Positions 46,459-58,467 of a DNA stretch of 64,000 nucleotides are shown here, one piece after another (the stretch's first letter is position 1; each line of letters opens with the position of its first letter). Source of the DNA: Cryptomeria japonica. Its lineage: Eukaryota; Streptophyta; Pinopsida; Cupressales; Cupressaceae. The DNA lies in NCBI RefSeq assembly GCF_030272615.1, contig NC_081407.1:380453179-380517178 (forward strand), written 5' to 3'. A program made the position numbers and the translations under genes. The notes under the pieces are model-generated. The model was not told where the DNA came from. It saw nothing but the letters and a program-made list of their open reading frames with translations, and did not search any database.

Positions 46459-47477
46459 TGTAGCATCATGAATTGTGTACCCCACACAATTTCACATGGT
46501 GCTAGCTCTCATTTTGGTGCTAGTAATTGATCATTTGAAAATGTGCATATCCTAGGACCTAATTAAAAAAATTAGACATATCCTACAATGTCTAACCCTT
46601 TAAACTATCTAATTGGGTTGGACACTTGTGGTGGGCTCAAGTGTCCTCTTAATTTTGACCTTTGAATTTCCAAAATGGGTTGGTCACTAGTGCCTAGTGC
46701 TAGTGTCCTTCCAATTTGGCACCAAATTTATAATTTTAGATGTTGGCTTTGGGCCCTTAAAAAATATAATAATATTGTTGGCATCTCCCAAAAGGTTGTT
46801 TGTGAGAAGGTTTTAGTTTCATAAAGGAACAATTCTCTCTCTCATTTACAAAACCTCATAAGAATATCTCTTTTTCTAATCATAATAATTCAAGGGAAAT
46901 CAACTGAATGAGTCTAAAGACATTATCAAATATACAATGATATGCTATCAAGTTTCATTTATTGTTTATGATTCATCATAATTATCACATTGTACTAACC
47001 TTTTGCACAACTTCATGAGAGAAAGTCAACATCACCTTACATGAGATTCAAGCAAGGGTTTAATGCCTAAGAGGATCATTTTAGTTTATATTGTTTGTTT
47101 CCCTCTTCTATTAAGAGAGCATGTGATGCTTATCACTCATCATTTTTTGTTGTGGAGGTGGGAGCACTAACATGAACTTTGACTTAGGAAAGTGTCTATA
47201 TCATAAAAGATTTTCCTTTCTTTCATGTGTACAGGTGCAAATCCACAAGATTTCATTCGAGATAGTGATATAGATGGATAGAGTAGACGACGATGAACAA
47301 TTTTGTACTTCAAATAATGAAAAACACTTAGACACTAGAGTTGGGTGTTGGTGCCCAAACACTTTTTCTATAAATTTTGAGGAAAACAACCCAATAACCT
47401 CCTGAATTTGTTTTTGAAACCGACTTGCGATTAAACAACCTTCATAATAGAAGTGCCTAACACTTTGGTCCTACACA
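46459..47477 (+). repeat. Tat-like 3' LTR, plus orientation (1019 bp)
   Basis: Start TGTAGCATCATGAATTGTGTACCCC resembles, in element orientation, the LTR start of the 14-kb Tat element (TGTAGTGTCATAAATTGTACACCC), followed in both by a CAATTTCACA block and a TTAATT-type tract. End GGTCCTACACA at 47477 resembles CCCCTACACA. The preceding polypurine tract shows it is a 3' LTR. Its body to the left is mostly lost or disrupted by the Copia insertion. No TSD partner is visible. Confidence 0.65.
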
Positions 47478-47749
47478 ATCAACACCTAATTTCAGCATGA
47501 GGTTCTTCTCTATATTTTATTTTTAGATTTGTAAGTCTCTTTTGTAATTTTGTAATTTATTTTTAGCATTCTTTCAATATTGTTCAAGCCTTCTTTAGTC
47601 TAGCTCATTGTACACACACTCAACCAATCCTAATTGCATGCAATTAGAGAAAGTGCCAGTCTAGGACATCATTAGCTCTTCCTTGTGGACTACAAGCCAA
47701 TCTCACTCACATTTATAATGTTGTATGGGAGAAGTATTAACCTAGGTTA

Positions 47750-50450
47750 ATGCATTGGTTAGTCTAGGGTCACTTTTCATATATTTCACGGCCTTGCAAA
47801 TAAAAGTCATTGATGAAAAAGATATCCCACTTTCCGTTCAATGTTCGACTTACATTTGGGATATGCATTTTGAAAACTCAAACTATGTAGTTTTTGAGAA
47901 ATGTTCTATTAAGAAGATTATGGGGTTCCTTGGTGCAGAAGAAGAGAGGTTATGCAAAGGAGATAATGAATTTTTAAGGCCTAAAGATAGAGTGCTCGAG
48001 TTTGGTATCTAACATAATTGGGGAGACTAGTATCTTTATGCAAAATTAATGTGATAAGGATATATGGGTGTCTGATCAGTCCCCATATCTTACCAAGAAA
48101 TGTACCAAGGAGATTCCCATATTTAGAAGTCATTTGGTAATTAAAATGAATCCAACAAAATGCATTTTGAGAAATTAGAAAAATAGATCATTTTTTCTTC
48201 TATTAATTTTTTTGATATTACAATTATTCATAAAAAAGGTTAAAAATTGATTTATTCTATGTTATAGCCTTATAGGATGAGGTTGTGTGTTAAAATGGAT
48301 TTTGATCAAGAGGGATTCATTAATAATATTAGGCCGAATACAAAAATATCAAGGTTTCTCCATATGGTGATGCCTGAAGAAGACATGTTTAGAAATTGCC
48401 TATCTCACCAAGAAGTGAGAACTAAGAGGTCAAAATGGGTTAAAATTTGGAAAGGAGAAGAATACAAAAAGAAGGAAGATCCTAAATTATCTAGGTTTTT
48501 AGTGAAATTAAAGATCCTATTGCCAAAACCCAAGTTATGTTAGACAATGTAGATATGCTAGCATATAGGCCTCTTGTTGTACCAAAGAAGAAACTTGAGG
48601 AGAGACCTAAAGGGGTTCATGGGGAATAGCTTAGATATATGGTCATAAGAAAAAGGAAAAGTGAAAATGACTATGATTTACCAAAAGGTGTAGGAAGGCT
48701 CAATGCAATGAATTGGTAATTCTATAGAGCAACAACAAAAGAAGAGAAAGGTTGAACAGGTTCCCCTAGTTGCATATTCAGTAGACATTGATGAAACTTA
48801 AGGAAATTTTGGAAAATATATTTGGTGAAGATGAAGTCAATTAACTTATGCCTTCGTCCCAAGAGTTCATATTTTAGACATTCATTAAGACAAGTTATCT
48901 ATCAATCTCATGGTCTCAAGAGCTTTGAAGTCCACATAGTTCATTTCAAATGATAATTTTTTTCTCTCAAGAATTCAAGTATTTTTTTTACCAATATTGA
49001 GAAGAAAAGATTCTACAACAAAATGAATATGGCTAGGAGAGAGTTAGATTCCATTGAAATATACAAATTGACCCAACAAATTATGAAGAGGCTAGCTTTT
49101 AAGTCAATAACATTACTCTTAGATCAGGGTAGAAAATTGGTCTAAGATTGTGTCTTACTTCTATTACTATACTGTGATATAACCTCTACAATTTCTCTAG
49201 ACACCATCATGAGGATAGATGAGGAAGCTTTTACAACTAAAGAGAAAGTTTAGAAATAATATATCTAATTCAACTTCAGCATAATTTTTGAAACTTTGTG
49301 GCAATTTGGGCTATGGCCCCAACAACTAAAAAGCCCCAAGTAGTAAGAAGTACCAAATATTCGACATAAAACTTAATTTCTAAAATGCTAATAGATACTT
49401 CAACTCCACAAGCAACATCTCTTTCTATAAATAGTGCCATATTTAGTGAAGTTGCTACCAAGAAGCTTCAATATGATTATGACAAGCTTCAAGAAGAGCA
49501 TATACTATTGATATCATAATACAATAAAGTGGTATCACTATTACCATAATCTCGAAGCACTACTACATTAGTAGTCTCCTCTCCTCCAAGTTCAACTGAC
49601 ACTTCATTGCAAGACAAGGAAGCCATGTCCTTAGAGCTTAAGGATCTTGAGGAACAATTGTAAGATGCAAAAGAGCATATTATGGGAAAAAAGGTGACTG
49701 ATTTGATTGGCCATATATTGTCTAAAATTATAAGCAAGCTTGATGTCACTAAGGAAGCCTACAATAACCTAGAATCTGCTTATGCCAAGTATTTTCAAAT
49801 TCAAGAGATTCTAAAAGGCATAATAGATAAGTGAACTCCTAGAGTTTTAACTATGAAATGAAAAATGTGTTAGGTTTGATCATAACATCCAGAAAGGTCT
49901 TGCAAAAAAAAATTAGATGATGAGTTTATTGGGAGAGTTGCAACCTACTTGTCAAGACTGGAACAATAAATAAAGAAAAAAATAAAGTTACTAGAAATTA
50001 TTGAAAAGAAGATAATTCCTAACATTTTGGATAGAAATAGAATAAATAAGCCACTTGACCAAAGGAAAAGTGAATTTTCTCTAGTAGTTCTATTTTATCC
50101 TCATACATTTGTGTTAATGATGAACCATATTCTACATTATTGAATGACATTGGATAATTATTTTAATTTGAAATCAAGCTTGGAATTTTTTAGCAAAGAT
50201 GAAAAAGTATTCTAGATGCTAAATACACTGCTCATGTTGACAGGATCACAAAGGAACTATCACTTCAATGTCCTACAAAGAAGATTTATGCATCTTGGGT
50301 TAAAATGTATAATGAGTACATGTAATTTTGCATTCCAGTCCATCATCAACTTTCAAAATTAGCATCTTACCTAGTAGATGACAAGTTAGATAATGCTTTG
50401 GGTCTCCAACAAATTTTGCAACACCTTTTGTTCCTTTGTTTCAAATGTTG
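47750..50450 (+). pseudogene. Degraded unknown coding region, coiled-coil type
   Basis: Plus-strand frames show protein-like pieces broken by stops: IKVIDEKDIPLSVQCSTYIWDMHF, VVFEKCSIKKIMGFLGAEEERL (47790-48010), MPEEDMFRNCLSHQEVRTKRSKWVKIWKGEEYKKKED (48370-48490) and a charged helical part at 49440-49830 (KKLQYDYDKLQEEH, LELKDLEEQL, KLDVTKEAYNNLESAYAKYF). No retroelement enzyme motif is present. It may be the accessory ORF of a non-autonomous retroelement. No family is recognised. Confidence 0.4.
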
Positions 50451-52851
50451 GCCTATGTGGTGCATTTGACATTGGGTTGAGCTTCTTCCAATGGCCTCAA
50501 CATATTTTGTCAAAGGTTAAAAAGTGAACATTATTTTGAAATGGGCTCTTCCCCATTCCGTTTCAATAGAATGCAAAAGGTGCTAAATGTAAAGAGTCAC
50601 ACGAGTTATGTGATTAGGATAAGGAGTCTGGTTAAACCCACAATAATTGGTTACAAATGTGGGAGGAATTTTTTTTGGTGTGGAGCAAAAAAAGTTGGTA
50701 GACACCTTCGCTGAAAGGTTGTAAAGGGTTTTTACATTGTAAAAATTACCTTCAAGCGAACATCCTTGGATAGGCCTCTACACCCATCCTCTTCATATTT
50801 CCTTAGAAATTTGACTTTCAAATCTCGAGTTGGACTTGCAAATGGAACCAACTTGCAAGATTGTAGCCCTCAAAATGAGCTTTCCAACAAGTATAATTTT
50901 AATATATTTTCTTGTTAGTATAAGTTTCTTTAATGTGTTACTTAAGAAAAATTTTTCCACCAAACATCAAGTTCTTTTTTCTACACATGTGAAAAATAAT
51001 AAATTAGTGAAATTTTTTTCTAAAACAGATCTATGCACTTGGTGTTAATGTCCTTGTTCCAACAAAAAAATATTGAATTTCAATACATACAAAACAAGTT
51101 ATGCATGACATCATACACCTATGTCTAAATTATAATTGGTTTGACTTCAAAAATTAATTAAAAAATATTTAACAAAATGTTATGAAAGCAAATGTAAGCA
51201 TTAGATATTGGAATTACAAATCTAAATTCAAAAAAATCAAAATTTTATCCTTTGTAGAAAAAAAAAGCTATTTTAAAAGTTACATAAAAAAAGTTACAAT
51301 TTAATTCCGAATTTTAAAGAAATTCATTTAGAATCTATAGATAAAATCTCACAATTCACTAGTTAATATCATCTTCAAATTTTTAACGATTTAGCAAATA
51401 TAGGTGTCAAAAAGTGAAAATTTAGTTCAAAATGTTGATTTCAATGTCATGTTTGGCCAAAAGTGTAACCCATTATTGTGGTATCACTCACTTGTGTGCT
51501 CACCTTTTCTATTTAAGGAGAATTTTAACTCTTTGTAAAGGGTTTTGGAAATATAATGCACAAGCATTTAGTTTAGATAAGTCAAGTTTTGCTTAGAAAA
51601 TAAAGGAGTCAAATCTGTAAAATGAAAATTCTTGTAACATCAGAGATCTTTTCAATTGCAAATATATGAATAGCATATGTTTACTACAATTGTATCCATT
51701 TTTTAAACAATGTTTTCTCATGAATAAAATGATTAAGGATCTTTGATTTCATCTATGGAATCTGTCTTGCATTGAATGTTTTATTAACTTCTTCTATTCA
51801 AGTAATAGATTAAGTTTTTTTTATGAAATGTTGGGAATATTGTGATATCATAGGGATTGTTAAGTAGAATTTAATAGATTCCATCAATAGGATGCATTAA
51901 TACAAGGTATTAATGCAAATTGTCCATTGAATTGTGAAGGAACATTTTACTAAAACTTGCATGACTTTGTTGTGAAATAAGGCACTTAGTCTTGTTTATC
52001 ATACAAGATATTTTAAAATGGAAAATCTCTCAATTTTTTTAAAAAAGTTATTCTTAATTATTTATGTCCTCATTTCTTAGATACGATAATAAGCAAGGAA
52101 TTTAGCCAATTCTACAATAATTTCACATCTTCTTTCTATAATGTATATGATAACACTTTTTCCCTCCTCAATATCCTGAATTGAACTTATTGATAAATTG
52201 CTGATATTGATAAAAGGGAAACCCACCTAGGTTAGTAGAGCCCAAAGTGCAGAGATAATTTATCATTATGATGAGTTTTCTATTCATTGGTCATTGACCT
52301 AATGTTATTAATAACAAGATATGACTGATCTTTAAAGGAAACGAGGGAATCAATTGGAAACACCAACACCTTTTAGATTTAAGTACTCCTATCCCTCACA
52401 TTTAGTTACTTGTATCTATTGCAATTATTTATTCCAATTCTATTATTTAGGCTGATTAGTGCTTAACTGATTACATTTATTTACTAACCATAAGATTTAT
52501 TTAAAAGATATTTTATTCTTTCTACAATATAATCCTTATCTAACACTTATGGCTGTCCTTATGTTGTCATTGTCCTTCACTTGAGGCAACATTGGGGGTA
52601 TCTTGTCATTCCTTTATCACACATGCATTCACAATCCTACCATGCTTATGTCTTGACATGCTTATCATATGTTGCACCATGTTATAACATTTACATACCT
52701 TATAATGATAATACCCTTTTCTCCTCTTTGTTTTTTGCATATTTTCTGTGAAACTCATTGAAGGGGCATATATGCCATTAATATTCCTTTTTGTGAGTTG
52801 TATTTCGTAGTGGCATGCTCATAGTCATTCCTTTGTCTAGGGAAGCTTTAC
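50451..52851. other. 2.4-kb AT-rich stretch, no gene seen
   Basis: No ORF with a family signature, no tRNA and no clear terminal repeats. The phrases near 50820-50900 (TCTCGAGTTGGACTTGCAAATGG, AATGAGCTTTCCAACAAGT) look like non-coding retroelement sequence. Confidence 0.5.
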
Positions 52852-53303
52852 CAATCTTGGTCACTACATAAAATTTTTCCAGTAATAACCAAGATCTAGA
52901 GCCCAATGAATAACACAACACAAGAGAGACAAAGATAGACAAGAACAAATTGTATTCTCATCAAGATGCAAAAATGGATCAACTAGATAAACCATACAAT
53001 GGAGACGAGCCTGCTTATAAAGGCAAGGCCACAGGGAAATGTGAGGACACAATTATGACATGTGGCCCAATGAGTTACAAGGGTAGGTAGGAGAAATAAT
53101 AGAATATTCCACTAAAGGTGGATCATCCACCAAAGGTGGAATGTGATAACAAGATAACACCACAAAATGTGGAATTTCTCTTACAACCGTCTTCCCTAGA
53201 TGCACACTTCCCTAAATGTCTCATATGTAAACTACAATGAATGTATTATCCTAAGTCAACTTAAGTAAAGTGTAATTATGAGACATAATGTACACCAACA
53301 ATC
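52852..53303 (-). mobile_element. 442-bp LTR-like insertion with exact TSD CAATC
   Basis: The element is 52857-53298. Its ends TTGGTCACTACA and TGTACACCAA are inverted at 5 bases (TTGGT/ACCAA), and it is flanked by CAATC at 52852-52856 and 53299-53303. On the minus strand a promoter-like CTTTATAAGCAGG (near 53025-53013) is followed by the phrase TTCATTGGGCTCTAGATC (near 52910-52890), which looks like the R/U5 end of a small Copia LTR. It is best read as a solo LTR; ends lack the canonical TG/CA by one base. A short inverted pair, TCCACTAAAGGTGGAT/ATCCACCAAAGGTGGA, lies near 53105-53135. Confidence 0.7.
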
Positions 53304-55640
53304 ACTTAGTCATGGTTCTTTTATGTTAATGCTTAGCATGAGATTTTACCACTTTTTGCATCAAGTGAAATCTCTTACCATTATCCTTTTTTAATTCTAC
53401 TATTTTCAAGAAAGTTGTGGTTATTGCTTACTTTAAATATGTGACATGCTATTCATTGCATATTTGTTTTCTATTTTGTAGGTTTTGATGGAGCACTCCT
53501 TGCAAGATGAATTCAATAATGATTTGCATAATATATGTAGATATGCATCCTTTGAGTGTTTGAATTATACTTAATTTCCATGTTGACTATTTGTTTTCCT
53601 TTATTATGCATCCACCTTATCAAAGTGGGAGCATTTAAATGTAATGATCAAAATTTCATCTTGATGCCCCTTTCCCTATTTTTTTGAACTTTTTTTTTAT
53701 TAGAGTGTATTAAATATAATAACAAGTTTACAAGTTGCAAGAATTTAACTCATGGCATCACCATGTCTCTCGAGATTGGTCTTGATCCCTAAATCCCCCA
53801 TCTCCCACTCAATGGGCATAGACTTGATTCAAGTCATTTCCACAATCACACATAAGAAACTCAAACTTTCAAATTTCAAATTTTAATTTACAACTCATTG
53901 ACCTTTTCACTAGCCATTGCGAGTCAACCCAACAAACATTTGTGTTCTTGTATCTAAGAACATTTATTTGTTCACTTGAAAAAAAATTAATGGACTCGTT
54001 ATTGTCATATCAATAGGGTTGGTATATGTTTCAAATAGAAAAGGGCATGCAAGCTTACTTTCGACTATGTGAGTTATCAAGGGTTATATCAAAAAAATAT
54101 CATAGAGCATGTCTAAGGGCATCCTAGCAACATTATCAGAGAATTACATCATCCTAGGTCCATTGGATACTTGATTGTTGTCCTTGATCCTTGCTCCAAA
54201 ACCATTGAATTGGTCCAACATTGATTGATGTGAATGTGACTTGTAGTTCACCAAATTCCCTAAGGTGTTCCTAAATATTAGCAATTCTTAATTACAATCA
54301 AACATTGGAAGATTGAGGTGAGCAAATTTCAATGGTCCTTTTTCTACCAAATTAGTCACACAAGTTATAACACAACTCTATATGTCAAGTTAGCAAAGAT
54401 CAAGTTTACAACCACGTAGGTGAACCAAGACAAAACATAATCAAATTGATTACATTTGAGATAATCATACATGCAAGGATTAAAATTCTAGTTATATGGC
54501 AATCCAATTCCTTGCATCTTCAACATCATCTTCTACTCTCTAAAATCTAGCTATGCATTATATTTTTATTGATGGTAAGTGTGGGTTTTTTGAAAAGGCT
54601 CAAACCCTTGTACACTATATTGCTGCCACAAACTAAATGTTGCAAACTCTAGCTTGATTTATTGGCATTCTTATTGCATCATTATTTGGATGCAATCCAC
54701 CTACAAATCAAGTGTGAAGATGTCCATTCATCTTACCTTTCAATGATAATATTTTTTGAGTTAAACTTTGATCTTCAATAATACAAATACTATGTATCAC
54801 ATTTATTGTTTTTAGTCCCCATTCATTATGTGGGTTAATTGTGTGTAAGGATGTGATCCCACATATGGAGCTTTGAGTTCTATTTTTATGGAACAAATGG
54901 GGCTTTGAGTTCTATTTTTATGGAATAAATAGGAGATCCTAGGAGATGAAAACTATATGCCATAAGTTCAAATATTGTCCTTTTAAATAGGTGCCCCTCT
55001 TTTTTAGCTCTCATTTTTCAGTGGTTGTCTTTAGGGTGGGGTTGAAAGTTCCCTTTGCCAATTTAGAAGAAATTTTTGCCACATGTCATGCATCTATAAT
55101 TTTTATCATTAACTATTACTAAAATGAGAAATTCAGCTGAAGTTTTTTGCATTAACTGTTATATTAAATATCATAGGATCACTAGCTTCCTAAAATTTCT
55201 GAGCTTAAGTTTCAAGCTTGGGCCATGGTCCTAAGAGGTGTGCTTCCTAAAATATTTGAAGTGTGCCTTCAGGAAGTTGGTGATCCCTTATTTATTTTTT
55301 TGCAACAATAGATGCAAAAAAAAAATTAGTTAGTGGAGGCAATTCTCATCCCCATCATAAGGGGCAGCATTTATCCAGCAACCAGAACGCACCTTCAACT
55401 GTATTGACTATATTTATTAAATAACTTGAAAATTAGAACAACACTAATTTTTAAAGGCACACTCATAATTGAGATCTAAAAAGGAGGACTCCTATTTTAT
55501 GTTCACCTAGCTAGCATAGAATTGCCAATTCAAAATTGTCAGAAAGCAACCCCATCAGAAAAAGAGAAAGTTTACGATTTAGGCATGTCAAAGGGAGTAA
55601 GATTTTAAATTTATATAATTTTCATGTCTTACAGATCTTG
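53304..55640. other. Intergenic sequence with possible old retroelement ends
   Basis: No gene is recognised. AAAGTGGGAGCATTTAAA next to TGTAATGATC at 53622-53648 resembles a polypurine tract plus LTR start, with no matching LTR end found. A minus-strand LINE-like tail (ACTCTAATAAAAAAAAA) may end at 53691. A direct duplication of about 31 bp lies at 54869-54930 (GCTTTGAGTTCTATTTTTAT twice). Confidence 0.4.
54869..54930. repeat. 31-bp direct tandem duplication
   Basis: GCTTTGAGTTCTATTTTTAT followed by GGAACAAATGG or GGAATAAATAGG occurs twice in a row. Confidence 0.8.
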
Positions 55641-55684
55641 GTAGGAGTGCAGCGAATCATTCAAATCTGAATACATAGACTACA

Positions 55685-57509
55685 TTATTTTTTGTCCCAA
55701 AACCTGTTATCACTTCCTTCATCAGTACGTGGATTAGGCTTTTGTTTACCTTTTTCTTGAAGTTTTTTCTTTTTGCTACCTTTGGGTTCAGATGAATTAA
55801 GGGTATCATTGCTCTGAAGTCGTCTCTTCTTTAAAACAGGTTCTCTAATTGCTGTGACTGATGGTGTTTGTTGCCGTGCAAGATTTGAAGATTGTACTCC
55901 AGCAGTCTGCACAGTAGAACATATGGGATAAACCCTAATGGCATCAGATTCCAGTAATAACACTCAAAAGAGCATGTTGAGCCTTGACTTGTGATTGTAT
56001 CAAAATGCATGAAGAATAGGTTCATTAAAGAAATGGCTTCTCATGTCAAATGGGCCATTCAAGCATTATTCAGTTTTGAAAATAAACCCACACAAAGTAA
56101 ATATCTAAACAATGTTGAATTTCAGCATTGCAACTTTAGCAGAGAGTCTTACCGTTTCAGGCACAGAAGAGATATGTTGTGATTTGTATAGTTGCAGCCA
56201 AGGATGTGATCCATGTGTAATGGGCTCATGTTCAATAGGCAGGCCTTCAATTGAAGCACCGTTGCTTCTGTTTTTGCACATTATTTTTAAGTGATCATTT
56301 GGAGATGCTTCTGGATCTATCAAGTCCAATAATTTCTTAGATGTCAACATTCTTTTTCTAGATCTCAAGAATCTGAACATGGTTGTGGATTTGATTAGTG
56401 ATTTTATAGAAATTTACAGAACATTAACGAAAAAATATTTAATGGATGCACAATTCTATAAAAGAAAGGAAAAGCCCCACAAACCTTACTTCGGCCTCAA
56501 GCTGCTTCCTGCTATCTTTGCAATTTTCTAGCTTTTTTCTTAGCCCCATGACTTCCTGATGAGAAATACATATCAACCAAATCAAATTCTACATTCAGAA
56601 CCATATGCATCTCGATTGAAATCCCAAAACAAATAGATGTCACTGTAATTTTATTGCACCTTCTGATTGAGAATAATTTCCAGACTGGAAATAAATGCCA
56701 AGCAAGGGAACCCACAACCCCCACAGTGAACCCATGAGGCTGTTATGCGAATTTCCATCATCTAACCTGCATGGAAAGGAGAATTCTAGACATCAACCCA
56801 AGGATTTGCATTGCAAATTTACAAGGGGAGGAGGATGCTAAGGTCTAAGGATTTGCACATAAACATGTGACTTCACCCAAGGATTTGTAAGGAGAGAAAA
56901 ATACTTAAGTCATTTACCCACAAATTTGCAACCCAAATATGGAAGGAGAGAAGGATGCTTAGAATCCAACCGAGCATTTGTATACCAAACATGGAAGGAG
57001 AGAAGGATGCTAAGAATCCAACCGAGGAATTGCATACCAAACCTGGAAGGAGAGGAAGATAATGCTAAATCATCAACACAAGGGTTTGCATCCAAACCTG
57101 CAAGGAGAGGAGGATACTCAGTCGTCAACCCAAGGGTTTGCATCCAAACATGCAAGAAGAGGAGGATGCCAAGTCATCAAACCAAGGAAGTACTACCAAT
57201 ACCCTGCTTCCTAATTGCCAAATCTTTCGCTGAATGTAATACCTTATAAACCTAATTTGTTTGACTGAGATATGTAATTCAGCAAAACATACAATCAAAA
57301 TTAAATCCATGAAATTAAATTCAAAATAAGTGGAAAAAAGGGATTTCCAACTATTTACATGATACACAATTGCATTATTAGATTCACACACACAAACATA
57401 CCTGTTGAAGCTCCAGATAATCTTCTTTCAGACTAGCATATTTATTATCCATTTTCCTGGCTTCATTTTCTGTAATGTTGGGGCTATTTGCAGACTTATT
57501 GTTAGACAT
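55685..57509 (-). CDS. Small plant nuclear-type coiled-coil protein, four exons (206 aa)
   Basis: Exons on the minus strand are 57509-57402, 56555-56485, 56372-56153 and 55906-55685; together 621 nt, phase-consistent, with no internal stop. Donors are GTATG, GTTTG and GTAAG; acceptors are CATCAG, GTTCAG and GTGCAG. Residues about 18-75 are Lys/Glu-rich heptad-like helix, including the core LEAEVRFLRSRKRML, created only by correct joining of exons 2 and 3. The middle has PITHGSHPWLQLYKS. The C-terminus is basic with KKRRL at 159-163 and KGSKKKKLQEKGK near 176-188, likely nuclear signals. A coil with AEVRFLR is known from small uncharacterised plant proteins, so I infer a conserved nuclear protein of unknown function. 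The ATG context and intact splice sites support a live gene. An in-frame stop precedes the ATG. Expression is not shown. Confidence 0.8.
56790..57180. repeat. 52-bp minisatellite in intron 1
   Basis: About seven imperfect units carrying GGAAGGAGAGAAGGATGCT and a CAACCNAGGRTTTGCAT-like part. GGAAGG or its variant begins at about 56887, 56941, 56993, 57045, 57100 and 57152, giving spacings of 54, 52, 52, 55 and 52. It lies wholly within the 846-bp first intron of the host gene. Rows at the right end are more alike than those at the left. Confidence 0.88.
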
Positions 57510-58140
57510 GATAACATATATGACAAGAAATCAGCTTGGGCAATGCCCAAATGAGAACTGGGCACTTTTCTCCGGATTAAAATACCTATCAGAGTGCCCG
57601 CCCTTAAGCCCTGCTTACCTAAGAGTTTATAACAGAACAATGCGAGCAACTGGGCGGCCTAAAACGGTGAAGTAACAGAAAAGTTAGTTATGGGCAGGGT
57701 CTCCCATTAATACCCACTGCCCTCCCCTGCCGAATGCAATACAAAGGCTTTAGGTCTGTGTCTATGTGATGGTGCAGTGCTTGGAGGAATAGGATGCCAT
57801 GTAATTTTGATTGTGTTCCCATCCCGATGGAATATTTGAATGAGGTGGACAATTTAACAACAGATTTGTGGAGTGATTGAAAAACGAATACAATGGTCTG
57901 AACAAGTTGGAGATGCCGATGCGGGCGGCATGGATTTGAGTTGGGGTTAATATTTTCATTGTTTGGATTGGATTTGGTCTGTGTACAAAATAACGGATAG
58001 AGATTGACATGGTGGCACTTGGCTGAAAAGAAGAGTCTCAATAATGCGAATGATATTTTGGAAGATGGGAATATGAGTAATGAGAACCCAGAATGCAGTG
58101 ATATGGAAAGATAGGGGTTTGCGATATATTTTAGTTTTGT
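57510..58140 (-). promoter_or_regulatory. Putative 5' UTR and promoter region of the coiled-coil gene
   Basis: Upstream of the ATG on the minus strand the sequence becomes GC-richer (about 57560-57730). A donor-like CTCTTAG|GTAAGC at 57619/57618 hints at a 5' UTR intron. No convincing TATA box was placed. A 152-codon open frame (58146-57688) spans this region, but it has no recognised features. Likely contains the promoter (inference). Confidence 0.4.
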
Positions 58141-58467
58141 ACTCATTCTATGTCATGACACCTATAGTTTCAACCTATTTCATCATAAGAAATGATTGAA
58201 AATAAAATATCTGAGCAAATTAAATAGACATCTTGTGAACATCATGTATTGTCATGTTTATTAATAGATAAAGGAAAAACATTAACACACATTTCAATTC
58301 TAAAAGGTAATAAAAGGATGGAATTTGCAGCATTATCATTAAAGTCATATGTATGTCTATGAATGTTGCATTCAATCTTTTTTTCATACTTCAGATTTTG
58401 ATCTAGGTGTTCACCTATCTAATTGCCAAGCTCCTCAATAATGTCTTTAAACACCACCTTGACTTTT

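Noticed and set aside
57688-58146. 152-codon minus-strand open frame upstream of the host gene
   Set aside because: Overlaps the probable 5' UTR and promoter, has low-complexity composition and no recognised motif; treated as chance.
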